Assembly: GCA_031292565.1 (NCBI GenBank)
Contig: JARLGW010000001.1
Location: forward strand, 744,001 to 808,000
Direction of reading: 5' to 3'
Source: Paludibacteraceae bacterium
GTDB taxonomy: Bacteria > Bacteroidota > Bacteroidia > Bacteroidales > Paludibacteraceae
DNA: 64,000 bases
Shown one piece after another: positions 45,727 through 55,470 of this stretch. Both the position numbers and the translations under genes were made by a program. The stretch's first letter is position 1. Each line of letters begins with the position of its first letter. The notes beneath the pieces are model-generated. The model was not told where the DNA came from, ran no database searches, and was given only the letters and a program-made list of their open reading frames with translations.

Positions 45727-45798
45727 GGACTCGTAGTTCAATGGATAGAATTTCAGATTCCGGTTCTGATGATGCGAGTTCGAATCTCGCCGAGTTCA
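45727..45798 (+). tRNA. tRNA-Arg (anticodon CCG)
   Basis: The acceptor stem GGACTCG pairs with CGAGTTC (one G-U), with discriminator A. The anticodon stem TCAGA/TCTGA encloses the loop TTCCGGT with CCG. T arm GCGAG-TTCGAAT-CTCGC. The CCA end is not encoded. Confidence 0.92.
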
Positions 45799-45810
45799 CA
45801 CATTCAAGTT

Positions 45811-45883
<73 letters not shown>

Positions 45884-45890
45884 CAGACAT

Positions 45891-45928
45891 AAAAAAACGA
45901 GTTCTGAAAAATCAGAACTCGTTTTTTT
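45891..45928. terminator. Bidirectional terminator after the tRNAs
   Basis: A perfect 17-bp stem (45891-45907 with 45912-45928) with loop AAAA and A/T runs. It closes the tRNA transcript and can also end the convergent sulfatase-like gene, whose stop is at 45930. Confidence 0.9.
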
Positions 45929-45929
45929 G

Positions 45930-47801
45930 TTATCTAAAGAATGCCTTGTTTTTGTCTATAATATAATTGCACTCCCCAATGTTGAGCCGTGCATTTGATA
46001 CCGGATTCAGATTCTGATCCAAAATATCATAATCATCATCGGGCAAAATATTGATAATGTGCGTTTTGTCAATAATACCCAAGGTACCATTGTTGTTTAC
46101 ATTAGCTACAAAAAGATAATCCCGTTCCTTTTTATCGTCGAACAAGCTTTTGCCCGTGCAATAATCTTCCGGCGAATTTTTACAGCCTAAAAACTTAGTG
46201 AGCAACGTGGGTACCACATCGTAATGGCTAGTCCAATGCGTATATGTTTTAGGTTTCACCTTGGGGTAGTACAGTATAAACGGCACCTGCATTTGGTATT
46301 TGGCAAAGTTACTGTTATGCCCCCAATAATTCTTTTTGTTTTCGTTAAACTCCTGTCCGTGATCGGCGGTGATAATTACAATCGTGTTGTCCAACAACCC
46401 TTTTTCTTTCAGGTCGTTCAAAATTTTATCCACCAGCACGTCCTCAAATCCGGCAATATTCTTGTATAGGTTGAAGAAATCGGTAGGATCCATGTCGTTA
46501 CTTAACCTCTCGTATTTGGCATAATCCCACTCGGTAGGGAATTTCTTTTTGAAAAACGGCGGTTGGCAAATAGCATGCAAATCGTCGAAAAACAGGAACC
46601 CGAAAAACGGTTTGTTATCCTTCTGCTGGCTACGTGAATTGGAGAAGCGCAACCATTCCTGCATAATTTGCACATCACGGTCGTACGACTCCTTGCCCGG
46701 CATGTCTTTAAGCTGGCTTTGCACGGGATAGAAAACGGTTTGATCGAACGGCGGATTTTTAATGGTGGCACTGGTACGCACAAAAAATTCGTATTGCCGT
46801 TTCACCAATTCCTTCACCAGTACAGGCGGAGTATGCGAACTTAACAAGGAGTTCCAATAAATGCCGGGTAACCCATAGAAGAGAGAAGTAATGCCATATT
46901 GAGTACCATTGCTTCCACTATAATGATGGTTAAAGGTTGCCGCTTGCTTGCTGAAACGGCAGATGGAAGGCATAACGGTGGAATCGAGCGTTCTGTAATT
47001 CCAGCCGTCAATCAATATGAAAAGAATATTTGGATTTTTCCTCTTCAAGTCCGAAACAAATCTCAGTCTATGTTTCGGGTAATCCAGGCGATCGCTCATT
47101 GCTAAATGCAGCTTATCCTGTGGTATATCTTTATTGTCCACCCAGCCCAAACGGTAAAACAACCCGGAATTTTCAAATTGGATAAATGCCGGATAATATT
47201 TGGATAGTTGCGTAACGGGCTGATAATTGGCTGCCGTAGCCCAGGCATGCACGCCGTTGACAAACACCCAAAACACCAATAACGGAATCAAAATAAATTT
47301 GCCGAAACCCAATCTGTTTTTCAGCACCAGTTTAAAAGAAAGTCGGAACATAAATCGTTCAAACAAAAGCAATGCTCCAACAATAACAATAAACAATACA
47401 TATTGCGAAAAATTAATTTGGATAACATTGCCCGGAGACGAACCGAAAACCATAGCCAGCACCGAACCGTTTATATGAAACCTGTACAAATCGAAAACCA
47501 AACTGTCAATAAGCAACACCATTAGCCCCACCACCGATATGCTTATGGCAGAAATTTGGGCGGCAATTCTGTTTTTCAGCAACAGGATAAGCGGAATATA
47601 TAAAATCAAGTAGGCTAAAAAGGCAAGGGAAACGATATGGGTTATTTCCGTCAAGATTAAATATAGAATGGGCAAAAAGCCATTTATGTCGGAAATATAT
47701 CTAAAATCCCGCACAGAAATTGCTATTGCTAAAATGGAATTGAAAAGGAAAAACCAAAGACCTGTGTGTAATAGATCCTTACGAGAATAATTCTTGTCCA
47801 T
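45930..47801 (-). CDS. PbgA/YejM-like membrane protein (DUF3413 + sulfatase fold)
   Basis: A 623-residue inner-membrane protein. Five hydrophobic helices (about 10-190) form a DUF3413-type domain. The periplasmic domain (about 245-600) has the alkaline-phosphatase/sulfatase fold, with NILFILIDGWNYRTLDS in place of the usual nucleophile region and ITADHGQEFNENKKNYWGH as metal-site motif. The enterobacterial relative PbgA/YejM senses lipopolysaccharide and controls LpxC. The same role here is possible but not shown. Phosphoethanolamine transfer is an alternative. A TATATTTG element on the minus strand at 47836-47843 is the likely promoter. Confidence 0.85.
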   Translation of the reverse strand: MDKNYSRKDLLHTGLWFFLFNSILAIAISVRDFRYISDINGFLPILYLILTEITHIVSLAFLAYLILYIPLILLLKNRIAAQISAISISVVGLMVLLIDSLVFDLYRFHINGSVLAMVFGSSPGNVIQINFSQYVLFIVIVGALLLFERFMFRLSFKLVLKNRLGFGKFILIPLLVFWVFVNGVHAWATAANYQPVTQLSKYYPAFIQFENSGLFYRLGWVDNKDIPQDKLHLAMSDRLDYPKHRLRFVSDLKRKNPNILFILIDGWNYRTLDSTVMPSICRFSKQAATFNHHYSGSNGTQYGITSLFYGLPGIYWNSLLSSHTPPVLVKELVKRQYEFFVRTSATIKNPPFDQTVFYPVQSQLKDMPGKESYDRDVQIMQEWLRFSNSRSQQKDNKPFFGFLFFDDLHAICQPPFFKKKFPTEWDYAKYERLSNDMDPTDFFNLYKNIAGFEDVLVDKILNDLKEKGLLDNTIVIITADHGQEFNENKKNYWGHNSNFAKYQMQVPFILYYPKVKPKTYTHWTSHYDVVPTLLTKFLGCKNSPEDYCTGKSLFDDKKERDYLFVANVNNNGTLGIIDKTHIINILPDDDYDILDQNLNPVSNARLNIGECNYIIDKNKAFFR

Positions 47802-47940
47802 AAAAAAAATTCGACTACGTTAAAAAACAGGGCACAAATATATTAAAAATACATTATAATTTCGTGACACCAGCGTTTTTAATATTACATAACCCTTACA
47901 CATTGTTGCATGTGTAATAGTGATTTGTGGAAGTCTTGAT

Positions 47941-47948
47941 TATCTTTG
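47941..47948 (+). promoter_or_regulatory. -7 element for the M16 peptidase gene
   Basis: TATCTTTG, 18 bases before the ATG at 47967. It supports that start over an in-frame codon at 47946, which lies inside the element. Confidence 0.5.
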
Positions 47949-47966
47949 CAAGCTGAAAGTTGTAAC

Positions 47967-49202
47967 ATGATTTCAATCAACAGACATATTCTCACCAACG
48001 GCTTGCGGGTGCTGCACAGTAACGACAGCACTACTAATATGGTAGCCGTAAATTTGTTGTACAACGTGGGTGCACGCGATGAGCAACCCGACAAAACAGG
48101 TTTCGCCCATCTGTTTGAGCACCTGATGTTTGGCGGCTCTATCAATGTACCCGACTTTGACGGCCCCCTTCAAAAAGCGGGAGCGGAAAACAACGCGTGG
48201 ACTAACAACGACATCACCAACTATTATATAAGCATCCCGACGGAGAACCTGGAAACGGCTTTTTGGCTGGAGTCCGACCGCATGCTGGAGCTCGATTTTT
48301 CACAAAAATCGCTCGACACGCAAAAAAATGTGGTGATAGAAGAATTTAAACAACGGAACTTGAATCAGCCTTATGGCGATTTTCAAATGCTGCTGCGCCC
48401 ATTAGCTTACAAAGTGCATCCATACCAATGGTGCACCATAGGCAAAGACCCCTCGCACATAGCCAATGCCACGCTAGATGAAGTAAAGGATTTCTTTTAT
48501 CGTTATTATGCGCCAAACAACGCCGTCCTTTCCGTGGTTGGCAACGTTAATTTTGAAGAAGTGGTTCGCTTGGCGGAAAAATGGTTTGGCTCCATACCGG
48601 CAAGAGATGTAAAGCCCAAAGCTATTCCGATGGAACCGATTCAAACTGAAGCTCGTTTCCTGAAAGTGGAACGAGATGTTCCGGCCAACATGATTTGCAA
48701 GGCTTACCACATGCCCCACAGGATGAACGAAAACTACGTGGTGTGCGATTTAATTTCGGATTTATTATCCAATGGCAATTCGGCGCGGTTGTACCGTTCG
48801 TTGGTGCAGGAGCTGAAATTGTTTTCAGAAATAAACGCTTACGTATCGGGCGACATAGATGAAGGGCTGTTGCTTGTAAAAGGGAAACTGAACGAAGGTA
48901 TTTCACTAGAAATGGCGGATGATGCTATCGTGGCGGAAATTTCAAAACTAATTACAGAGCCTATCGGCGATTATGAAATGGAAAAAGTAAAGAATAAATA
49001 TGAATCCAATCATGTTTTTTCCGAAATGAATTATCTAAACAAAGCAACCAATATAGCGTATTACGAACTTTTGAACCGGGCGGAGGATATTAACACGGAA
49101 GTTGAGAAATACAGGGCTGTGACACAAGCACAGGTAAAGCAAATAGCCAGCCTGCTATTTCGACCCGAAAACTCATCAACCCTTTATTATTGTAAAAAAT
49201 AA
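47967..49202 (+). CDS. M16 family zinc peptidase (catalytic type)
   Basis: A 411-residue M16B-like metallopeptidase. The inverted zinc motif HLFEH is at 48-52, and the third ligand lies in NVVIEEFKQR about 75 residues later. The two-domain clamshell layout is complete and there is no signal peptide. Family members degrade peptides or processed presequences. Its probable partner is the zinc-less homologue at 31878. The gene stands alone with its own promoter. Confidence 0.92.
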   Translation: MISINRHILTNGLRVLHSNDSTTNMVAVNLLYNVGARDEQPDKTGFAHLFEHLMFGGSINVPDFDGPLQKAGAENNAWTNNDITNYYISIPTENLETAFWLESDRMLELDFSQKSLDTQKNVVIEEFKQRNLNQPYGDFQMLLRPLAYKVHPYQWCTIGKDPSHIANATLDEVKDFFYRYYAPNNAVLSVVGNVNFEEVVRLAEKWFGSIPARDVKPKAIPMEPIQTEARFLKVERDVPANMICKAYHMPHRMNENYVVCDLISDLLSNGNSARLYRSLVQELKLFSEINAYVSGDIDEGLLLVKGKLNEGISLEMADDAIVAEISKLITEPIGDYEMEKVKNKYESNHVFSEMNYLNKATNIAYYELLNRAEDINTEVEKYRAVTQAQVKQIASLLFRPENSSTLYYCKK

Positions 49203-49245
49203 TTATTCTTTTAACCCTGTGTCTTATAATTTTTTAAAATCTTAT

Positions 49246-49253
49246 TACCTTTG
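49246..49253 (+). promoter_or_regulatory. -7 element immediately before the porin start codon
   Basis: TACCTTTG ends 7 bases before the ATG at 49261. If used, the mRNA would be leaderless or nearly so. It also rules out the upstream in-frame start at 49219. Confidence 0.45.
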
Positions 49254-49260
49254 CTCCCGC

Positions 49261-51153
49261 ATGAAAAAAAGGATATTCTTTATATTATTATCAGTTTGTT
49301 TTGCAACGCAATTTGTTGTAGCACAAAAGCCTAATACCATACATAAAGGTATTTCAGTATGGACTGTTACCGATAAAACAGCATCTGCTGTACCAGCTGT
49401 TATAGACACATCGCTATTCGGGTTCCAAAACACCGACCCGATGAATAACTATAGCATTGCAAACTCTTACAATGGTGCATTGGGATCGCCCTTGCAATCA
49501 AAAATTTATTTCGACCGTACAGAAAAAACGGATTTTCTTTTTTCCCGACCTTATGACGCTTATTTTACCTCCGTATCGGATATTCTCTTTTACAATACAA
49601 AATCTCCCTATTCAAATCTGACGTATTATAGCAATGGAGCTACAACTACCAAGGATGATGATTTTAAAGGTCTCATTACGCTTAATCTTAATAAAAGATT
49701 TAATTTCGCCATACTTTTCAACTACGCGGGAGCCAAGGGTTTGTACAACTCTCAGATGACCCGTCAGGTAAAAAGTGGAATTTGGGCTAGCTACTCAGGG
49801 AAACATTACGGGCTAACGGGTGCTATTATGTATCAGGCATTCAACAATGAGGAAAACGGAGGTATAACCAACCCCGCGTATATTTCCAACAAAGATTCGA
49901 TGGGTAATTACTCGACAGACGAAATCCCCACCAAGCTTACAACATCAACGTCCAAGTACACCAACAAGTACATCTATCTGAACCAAAAATTTCACCTTGC
50001 TACTGTAAAACGGGCTATAGACTCTACTCATTTTGAATATAGACCTATTGCAACCATCTCTCATACATTCAAATACGAGGAAGCACAAAAAAGATACAAA
50101 AGTACCGGATCAGATTCATCGTTTTACGCGCATACCTACTTTAACGGTAAAGAAACACAAGATTCCGTCCGTTTCAGATCATTACGAAACAGCGTTGCAT
50201 TTTCTGTCAATGAGGGATTCGCCCGTTGGTTCCCGTTAAGCATTGTCGGCTATGTAGAACATGATTACAGGCAATATTATTATTTGAATGACAGCACTCC
50301 TGTAAACGCTTCTGAAAATGATATATTGTTTGGTGCCGAAATGTCAAAACGTAAGGGGAAAAACTTTTTATTTAATGCCAATGGCGAAGTTTACACCGTG
50401 GGGCCTAAATCGGGCGATTTTAAATTAGACGGGGGTATTAGCAGTTCGTTCCGCTTATTAAGCAATACTGTTTATTTGAATGCCAACGGTTCTATTAAAC
50501 GCACTTCGCCTTCTTACTTTGAAAACACGTATGTATCCAACCACTTTATATGGAACAACGATTTCGACAAAACGATGAAATCGCACGTGGATGCAAAATT
50601 AGGCTTGCATAACAAATGGATAGATGTAAATGTTGGGGCTGGAGTGGAAAATGTATCCAAGTTGATCTATTTTAATTCCGAAGCTCTTCCCGCACAATAC
50701 GACGGAAACATTCAGGTGCTATCGGGAAATGCTAAACTTGATTTTAATTTAGGAATCCTTCATTTGCAAAATAAAGCCATTTACCAAAAAACCAGTGATG
50801 CGGATATATTGCCGTTGCCCGAACTTTCTACCTACAACAACCTGTTTGTTGCCTTTAAAATGTTCAAGGTGCTTACCACTCAGATTGGAACGGACATGTA
50901 TTACAACACGGCCTATTACGCGCCCAACTACATGCCGGCTACAGGAGTGTTCTATTTGCAGGATAAAGAAAAATTAGGCGATTTTCCGGTTATGAGTGCC
51001 TATCTTTCTTTTCACTTATCCACGGCACGTTTCTTCTTTAAATACTATCATTATAATGCTTCTTTCTCAGCCCAAAATTATTTTTCTATGCCTGATTATC
51101 CTCTTTATCCTCAACGGTTTAAAATGGGTATCTCGTGGAACCTTTTTGATTAA
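49261..51153 (+). CDS. Putative outer-membrane porin (Bacteroidales Porin_10-like)
   Basis: A 630-residue secreted protein with the signal peptide MKKRIFFILLSVCFATQFVV followed by AQ. The mature chain is rich in Tyr, Asn, Ser and Phe, with alternating beta-strand patterns and an aromatic C-terminal end (FKMGISWNLFD), as expected for an outer-membrane beta barrel. The segment FGFQNTDPMNNYSIANSYNG and RPYDAYFTSVSDILFYNTK resemble the putative porin family of Bacteroidales. What it conducts is unknown. The ABC-type binding protein gene follows after 31 bases. Confidence 0.8.
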   Translation: MKKRIFFILLSVCFATQFVVAQKPNTIHKGISVWTVTDKTASAVPAVIDTSLFGFQNTDPMNNYSIANSYNGALGSPLQSKIYFDRTEKTDFLFSRPYDAYFTSVSDILFYNTKSPYSNLTYYSNGATTTKDDDFKGLITLNLNKRFNFAILFNYAGAKGLYNSQMTRQVKSGIWASYSGKHYGLTGAIMYQAFNNEENGGITNPAYISNKDSMGNYSTDEIPTKLTTSTSKYTNKYIYLNQKFHLATVKRAIDSTHFEYRPIATISHTFKYEEAQKRYKSTGSDSSFYAHTYFNGKETQDSVRFRSLRNSVAFSVNEGFARWFPLSIVGYVEHDYRQYYYLNDSTPVNASENDILFGAEMSKRKGKNFLFNANGEVYTVGPKSGDFKLDGGISSSFRLLSNTVYLNANGSIKRTSPSYFENTYVSNHFIWNNDFDKTMKSHVDAKLGLHNKWIDVNVGAGVENVSKLIYFNSEALPAQYDGNIQVLSGNAKLDFNLGILHLQNKAIYQKTSDADILPLPELSTYNNLFVAFKMFKVLTTQIGTDMYYNTAYYAPNYMPATGVFYLQDKEKLGDFPVMSAYLSFHLSTARFFFKYYHYNASFSAQNYFSMPDYPLYPQRFKMGISWNLFD

Positions 51154-51184
51154 TCTTATTTAAAAAACCAATTGTTTCGGGGTT

Positions 51185-52000
51185 ATGGAACAAAAAAGAA
51201 AAATAATATTGGCTTCCGGCCTAATCCTCGTATTGCTGCTGGTTGGGATTATTTGGATTTCATCCAAAGGAGGCAAGCTGCGCGATTACAAAGAAATTAA
51301 CCGCAAGGGAGTACTTCGCGTGGCCACCGATTACAGTTCAATAGACTACTACATCAAAGGCGACACCGCCGTGGGTTTCCAATACGAGTTGATCCAAATT
51401 TTATGCGATAGCCTCCACCTGAAACCGGAATGGGTAATTGAAAACAGCCTGGAAAAAAATGTGGACGATTTACTAAAAGGCAAAGTTGACATCATAGCCC
51501 GCAACATACCCATCACCTCCGAGCTACGCAAAAGAGTAGCTTTTTCATCACCTATAATCCAACTTCCACAAGTGCTGGTACAACGGAAAGCGGAATTTAA
51601 CAACGGAACAGATCCTATCCGTAACCAACTACTATTAGCCGGAAAAACGGTTTATGTACCCAAGAAATCACCCAACATATTACGCTTACGCAATTTGGCG
51701 GACGAAATAGCCGATACCATTATTGTAAAGGAAATGCCGCGCTACGAGGCTGAACAACTAATGATGATGGTGGCAAAGGGCGATATTGATTATGCCGTGT
51801 GCGACATGCAAATAGCCAAACAAAATGCTCTGCTAATGCCCGAACTGGACGTTGAAACGGCGGTAAGCTTCACGCAGATGGAGGCTTGGGCTATGCGTCC
51901 ATCATCACCCGCACTGGAAACGAGGATAAACAATTTTTTGAAGAAATTTTTACAAAAAAAAGCATATAGAGATATATGTCGGAAATATTTAAACAGATAA
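51185..52000 (+). CDS. Membrane-anchored solute-binding protein (SBP family 3, MltF-like N-domain)
   Basis: A 271-residue protein with one N-terminal transmembrane helix (about 8-25), not a cleavable signal. A periplasmic substrate-binding domain of the amino-acid-binding type follows, with GVLRVATDYSSIDYYI, GFQYELIQILCDSL, KGKVDIIARNIPITSELRKR and KGDIDYAVCDM. It lacks the lytic transglycosylase domain that follows this domain in MltF. No permease genes are nearby, so it may be a sensor rather than a transporter part. It is 6 bases before metY and likely cotranscribed. Confidence 0.85.
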   Translation: MEQKRKIILASGLILVLLLVGIIWISSKGGKLRDYKEINRKGVLRVATDYSSIDYYIKGDTAVGFQYELIQILCDSLHLKPEWVIENSLEKNVDDLLKGKVDIIARNIPITSELRKRVAFSSPIIQLPQVLVQRKAEFNNGTDPIRNQLLLAGKTVYVPKKSPNILRLRNLADEIADTIIVKEMPRYEAEQLMMMVAKGDIDYAVCDMQIAKQNALLMPELDVETAVSFTQMEAWAMRPSSPALETRINNFLKKFLQKKAYRDICRKYLNR

Positions 52001-52006
52001 GGGAAA

Positions 52007-53293
52007 ATGGAAAAGAAATTTAGCGAAGATACGCTTTGCGTACAAGGCGGATGGCAACCAAAAAACGGTGAACCCCGTGTGTTGCCCATTTATCAAAGTA
52101 CAACATTCAAATACGACACCAGCGAGCAGATGGCTAATCTGTTCGACCTAAAAGAAAACGGATATTTCTATACCCGCTTGCAAAACCCTACCAACGATGC
52201 CGTAGCTGGAAAAATCGCTGCCTTGGAAGGTGGTGTGGCAGCCATGCTTACCTCTTCGGGGCAAGCGGCCACCTTCTATTCCATCTTTAATATTTGCGAG
52301 GCCGGCGACCACTTTGTAAGTGCATCCGCTATTTACGGTGGCACATTCAACCTGTTTGCCGTTACCATGAAAAAGCTGGGCATCGAAGTATCGTTTGTAG
52401 ATCAGGATGCTAGCGAAGAAGAAATTGCCAAAGCTTTCCGCCCCAACACCAAAGCGTTGTTTGCCGAAACAATAGCCAACCCCGTGTTGAGCGTACTCGA
52501 CATCGAAAAATTTGCACGCATAGCCCATACCAATGGCGTACCCTTGGTTATTGACAACACCTTTGCCACACCTATCAATTGCCGCCCGTTTGAATTTGGA
52601 GCGGATATTGTAATTCATTCCACCACCAAGTATATGGACGGACACGCTTCCGCCGTGGGTGGTTGCATCGTGGATAGCGGTAATTTTGATTGGGAAGCTT
52701 ACGGAAATAAATTTGCCGGACTTACCGAGCCCGACCCTTCATATCATGGATTGGCTTATACCAAATCATTCGGCAAAGGAGCTTACATCACCAAAGCCAC
52801 CGTGCAATTGATGCGCGACTTCGGTTCTATCCCATCCCCTCAAAATGCGTTCTTGCTTAATTTGGGATTGGAAACCTTGCACCTACGCGTGCCACGTCAT
52901 TGCGAAAATGCTCAAAAAGTAGCCGAATATTTGGAAAAGAATCCAAAAGTAGCTTGGGTAAATTATAGCGGACTTCCATCCAATAAATATTACGCGTTGG
53001 CACAAAAACAATTCCGCAACGGACAGTCGTGTGGCGTGGTAACCTTCGGGTTGAAAGGCGGACGCGATACCTCCATCAAGTTTATGGACAATTTGGAATT
53101 GGCAGCCATCGTAACCCACGTAGCCGATGCACGCACCTGCGTGTTGCACCCCGCCAGCCACACCCACCGTCAGCTTTCGGATGAGCAACTGATAGCCGCC
53201 GGAGTAAGACCGGACTTGATTCGTTTCTCCGTAGGCATAGAAGGCGCAAACGATATTCTTGCCGACCTGGAACAAGCTTTAGGAAAAATATAA
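52007..53293 (+). CDS. metY: O-acetylhomoserine aminocarboxypropyltransferase/cysteine synthase MetY
   Basis: A 428-residue PLP enzyme of the Cys/Met metabolism family that makes homocysteine (or cysteine) from O-acetylated amino acids and sulfide. The PLP lysine is K208 in IHSTTKYMDGH. Other motifs are YTRLQNPTNDAV, GGTFNLF, FAETIANPVLSVLDI and the C-terminal VTHVADARTCVLHPASHTHR. The length of about 430 fits MetY rather than the shorter cystathionine enzymes. A strong terminator follows. Confidence 0.95.
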   Translation: MEKKFSEDTLCVQGGWQPKNGEPRVLPIYQSTTFKYDTSEQMANLFDLKENGYFYTRLQNPTNDAVAGKIAALEGGVAAMLTSSGQAATFYSIFNICEAGDHFVSASAIYGGTFNLFAVTMKKLGIEVSFVDQDASEEEIAKAFRPNTKALFAETIANPVLSVLDIEKFARIAHTNGVPLVIDNTFATPINCRPFEFGADIVIHSTTKYMDGHASAVGGCIVDSGNFDWEAYGNKFAGLTEPDPSYHGLAYTKSFGKGAYITKATVQLMRDFGSIPSPQNAFLLNLGLETLHLRVPRHCENAQKVAEYLEKNPKVAWVNYSGLPSNKYYALAQKQFRNGQSCGVVTFGLKGGRDTSIKFMDNLELAAIVTHVADARTCVLHPASHTHRQLSDEQLIAAGVRPDLIRFSVGIEGANDILADLEQALGKI

Positions 53294-53314
53294 TTTCTAT
53301 AATAAATAGATGAT

Positions 53315-53354
53315 AACGAAAAAAGCAAATCCGTTTGGGTTTGCTTTTTTCGTT
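53315..53354 (+). terminator. Terminator after metY
   Basis: AACGAAAAAAGCAAA (53315-53329) pairs perfectly with 53340-53354 around a 10-base loop, ending in a T run. Confidence 0.85.
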
Positions 53355-53355
53355 A

Positions 53356-53440
53356 ATACTCCGCTAGGAGTATCCTGTGAATAACCTCCGGTTTTAACCG
53401 GAGGTGGGACAATATCTTAACTACAAACTCCATAGGAGTT
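53356..53440 (+). repeat. Cluster of short palindromes
   Basis: ATACTCCGCTAGGAGTAT (53356-53373), ACCTCCGG-TTTT-like hairpin at 53384-53405 and AACTCCATAGGAGTT (53426-53440). Together with the adjacent direct repeat they fill the 384-base gap after metY, which contains no gene I can support. Confidence 0.7.
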
Positions 53441-53466
53441 GCCTATCAACAAGTACTACTAGCCTT

Positions 53467-53684
53467 GTTCTATATAAGAGAAGTATTATACGTTTGACAA
53501 ACAGGTTATTATTCTCCGAAGGAGATTAATATTAATAGAAAAAAGTCTCCACGAGAAACTTTTTCCCGAATGGGAATATATCTATTTATCCCCATACGGG
53601 GGAATCCGTTCTATCTATTTATTTTTTCTATTGAAATATATTGCCTACGGCAAAAAATCACATTGATTATCAATATTCTAAAGA
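53467..53684 (+). repeat. Direct repeat, copy 1 (about 218 bp)
   Basis: This block matches 55571-55789 in the same direction. Shared features in order: ATATAAGAGAA, TTCTCCGAAGGAGATTAATA, AGTCTCC...GAAACTTTTTCCCGA, ATGGGAATA, a TCCCC..GGGGAAT hairpin, TATTGCC..CGGCAA and CATTGATTAT. Both are chains of small hairpins. Copy 1 reaches across the stop codon (53678-53680) of the transporter gene. Confidence 0.8.
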
Positions 53685-54964
53685 TAGACTTGTTTCTTGC
53701 CATATCCTGCATCCACCTTTATCAACGCCACAGCTATAAAAGTAAACACGGTGCAGAGTATTACCCAAAGGAAGAAATGCGGATAGCCTAACCAAGCCTG
53801 AAGCTTGCCGGCAATCATGGTGGAAACCATCATGCCCAAGGCCATAAACCCGGTGCAAATAGCATAGTGTGAAGTTTTGTAATGCCCCTCGGAAAAATAC
53901 ATCAAGTACACCATAAAGGCGGTGAACCCGAAACCGTAGCCAAATTGCTCGATAGCCACACAGGTACTAATTATCCAAAAATTATCAGGATAGAAAAGCG
54001 ATAAATACACGTACGTGATGTGCGGCAAGCTGATAGCAAAAGCCATAGGCCAAAGCCAGAATTTCAGTCCGTTGCGGGCAATAGCCAACCCGCCAAGGAT
54101 ACCTCCCAGCAACAAAAACCCTACGGCTACACCTCCATAAAGGATGCCCACTTGCTCGGTGGTTAGCCCAAGTCCGCCCACCTTGGCCGGGTCTAGCATA
54201 AACAGCTTACCCATGGCCGTGATTTGTGCTTCGCCAAAGCGGTAAGCCATAATGAAAAAGAGGGCTGCCCAAATTTGTTTCTTTTTGAAGTAGCTTACGA
54301 AAGCTTCACCAAACTGACTGATGATATAAGCAGGCGAAGTGTTTTCGGAAAGCGCATCGCTAGCTGGTTTGGGCAAAAAGAATTTATGGTAAACGAACAT
54401 CGCGAGAAACAGTGCTGTAAATATGTAAAAAATCAAGCTCCACGAAAAAGCAATATTCCCCGTGGTATGCTCCCAATAACCTGCCAGCACCACCAACCCG
54501 CCTTGCCCCGAAATCATCGCAACGCGGTAGAACGTGTTACGAATGCCAATGTAGGTCGCCTGATTATGTGGCGGAAGTGCCAACATGTAAAAACCGTCGC
54601 AAGCAATATCGTGCGTGGCAGACGAGAAGGCGATCAAGAAAAAGAAGGCAAAGGAAGCCTGAAACCAAAAATGGGTAGGGATGGAAAACGCCACGCCCGC
54701 AAGTCCTACGCCGATAATTAATTCCATCACCACAATCCACCAGCGTTTAGTCTTGATAATATCTACAAACGGGCTCCAAAAAGGTTTGATAACCCAAGGC
54801 AGGTTAAGCCAACCGGTGTAGAGCGCGATGTCCTCGTTACTCATACCCAGGCGTTTGTACATAATACCCGCCACCATCATCACCGCCACGTAGGGCAACC
54901 CTTCGGCAAAATACAAACTGGGTATCCAGCCCCACGGGCTACCTTGGCTTTTGTTTTCTTTCAT
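53678..54964 (-). CDS. AmpG-like MFS transporter
   Basis: A 428-residue major facilitator protein with 12 predicted helices. The start SPWGWIPSLYFAEGLPYVAV and WLNLPWVIKPFWSPFVD, then THDIACDGFYMLAL and YIGIRNTFYRVA, resemble AmpG muropeptide permeases. In Tannerella forsythia an AmpG protein lies in a gene cluster for cell-wall sugar salvage. Downstream genes here (SpoIID/LytB, GT2, BadF kinase) are consistent with that. It starts 2 bases from the META gene on the same strand. The last residues and stop codon lie in a repeat copy, so the C-terminal end may have been altered by it. Confidence 0.85.
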   Translation of the reverse strand: MKENKSQGSPWGWIPSLYFAEGLPYVAVMMVAGIMYKRLGMSNEDIALYTGWLNLPWVIKPFWSPFVDIIKTKRWWIVVMELIIGVGLAGVAFSIPTHFWFQASFAFFFLIAFSSATHDIACDGFYMLALPPHNQATYIGIRNTFYRVAMISGQGGLVVLAGYWEHTTGNIAFSWSLIFYIFTALFLAMFVYHKFFLPKPASDALSENTSPAYIISQFGEAFVSYFKKKQIWAALFFIMAYRFGEAQITAMGKLFMLDPAKVGGLGLTTEQVGILYGGVAVGFLLLGGILGGLAIARNGLKFWLWPMAFAISLPHITYVYLSLFYPDNFWIISTCVAIEQFGYGFGFTAFMVYLMYFSEGHYKTSHYAICTGFMALGMMVSTMIAGKLQAWLGYPHFFLWVILCTVFTFIAVALIKVDAGYGKKQVYL

Positions 54965-54966
54965 CT

Positions 54967-55410
54967 TTACTTTTTAGTTTCTCTTATTTCAAAAGCAGCC
55001 AGGGCGATGCCCTTGCCGTCGAATATAGTTAAGGTTTTTCCACTCACGGTATAATGGTCGGCTTCACGAAGTGCCTGCAAAAAATCGCCCTCTACATCTA
55101 CCTGACCCAGACATGCCATCTTGGTGGAAATAATACCATACAAGCGCAAGTGATTTTTTGGCGTAAACTCGTACGTGCCACCAAGCGCATTACATCCGCC
55201 ATGTCCGCTAAAATGATTCTCACCCGGCAGGAATTGAATGTAGGGCTGCACCCTGAATTTCACACTATCGCCCCCTACCCTGTTATTTTTTAAGGTAACC
55301 AGTGTCCATTTACAACCTTTAATATCGGTGGACGGTTTCCGCACTACTTTACGAGCCGAAACACCCTGAACGGAAATTAAAAGCAGCAAAATAAATAGTA
55401 TCTGTTTCAT
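54967..55410 (-). CDS. META domain-containing secreted protein
   Basis: A 147-residue protein with a signal peptide (MKQILFILLLLISVQGVSA). One META/HslJ domain follows (about 32-145), recognised by KGCKWTLVTL, IQFLPGENHFSGHGGCNALG and MACLGQVDVEGDFLQAL, with the usual C-N-x-x-x-G core. Such domains are often found in heat- or stress-related envelope proteins, and their activity is unknown. It is upstream of, and 2 bases from, the ampG-like gene, so they form an operon. Both are bracketed by the direct repeats. Confidence 0.85.
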   Translation of the reverse strand: MKQILFILLLLISVQGVSARKVVRKPSTDIKGCKWTLVTLKNNRVGGDSVKFRVQPYIQFLPGENHFSGHGGCNALGGTYEFTPKNHLRLYGIISTKMACLGQVDVEGDFLQALREADHYTVSGKTLTIFDGKGIALAAFEIRETKK

Positions 55411-55470
55411 AGCAAATTATATTTCGTTCTTATTCTTTTGGGATGAATGTATAATTATGAATTGCAAATC

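Noticed and set aside
51185-52000. Part of an ABC amino-acid uptake operon
   Set aside because: No permease or ATPase genes are adjacent, and the protein is membrane-anchored; it is followed directly by metY.
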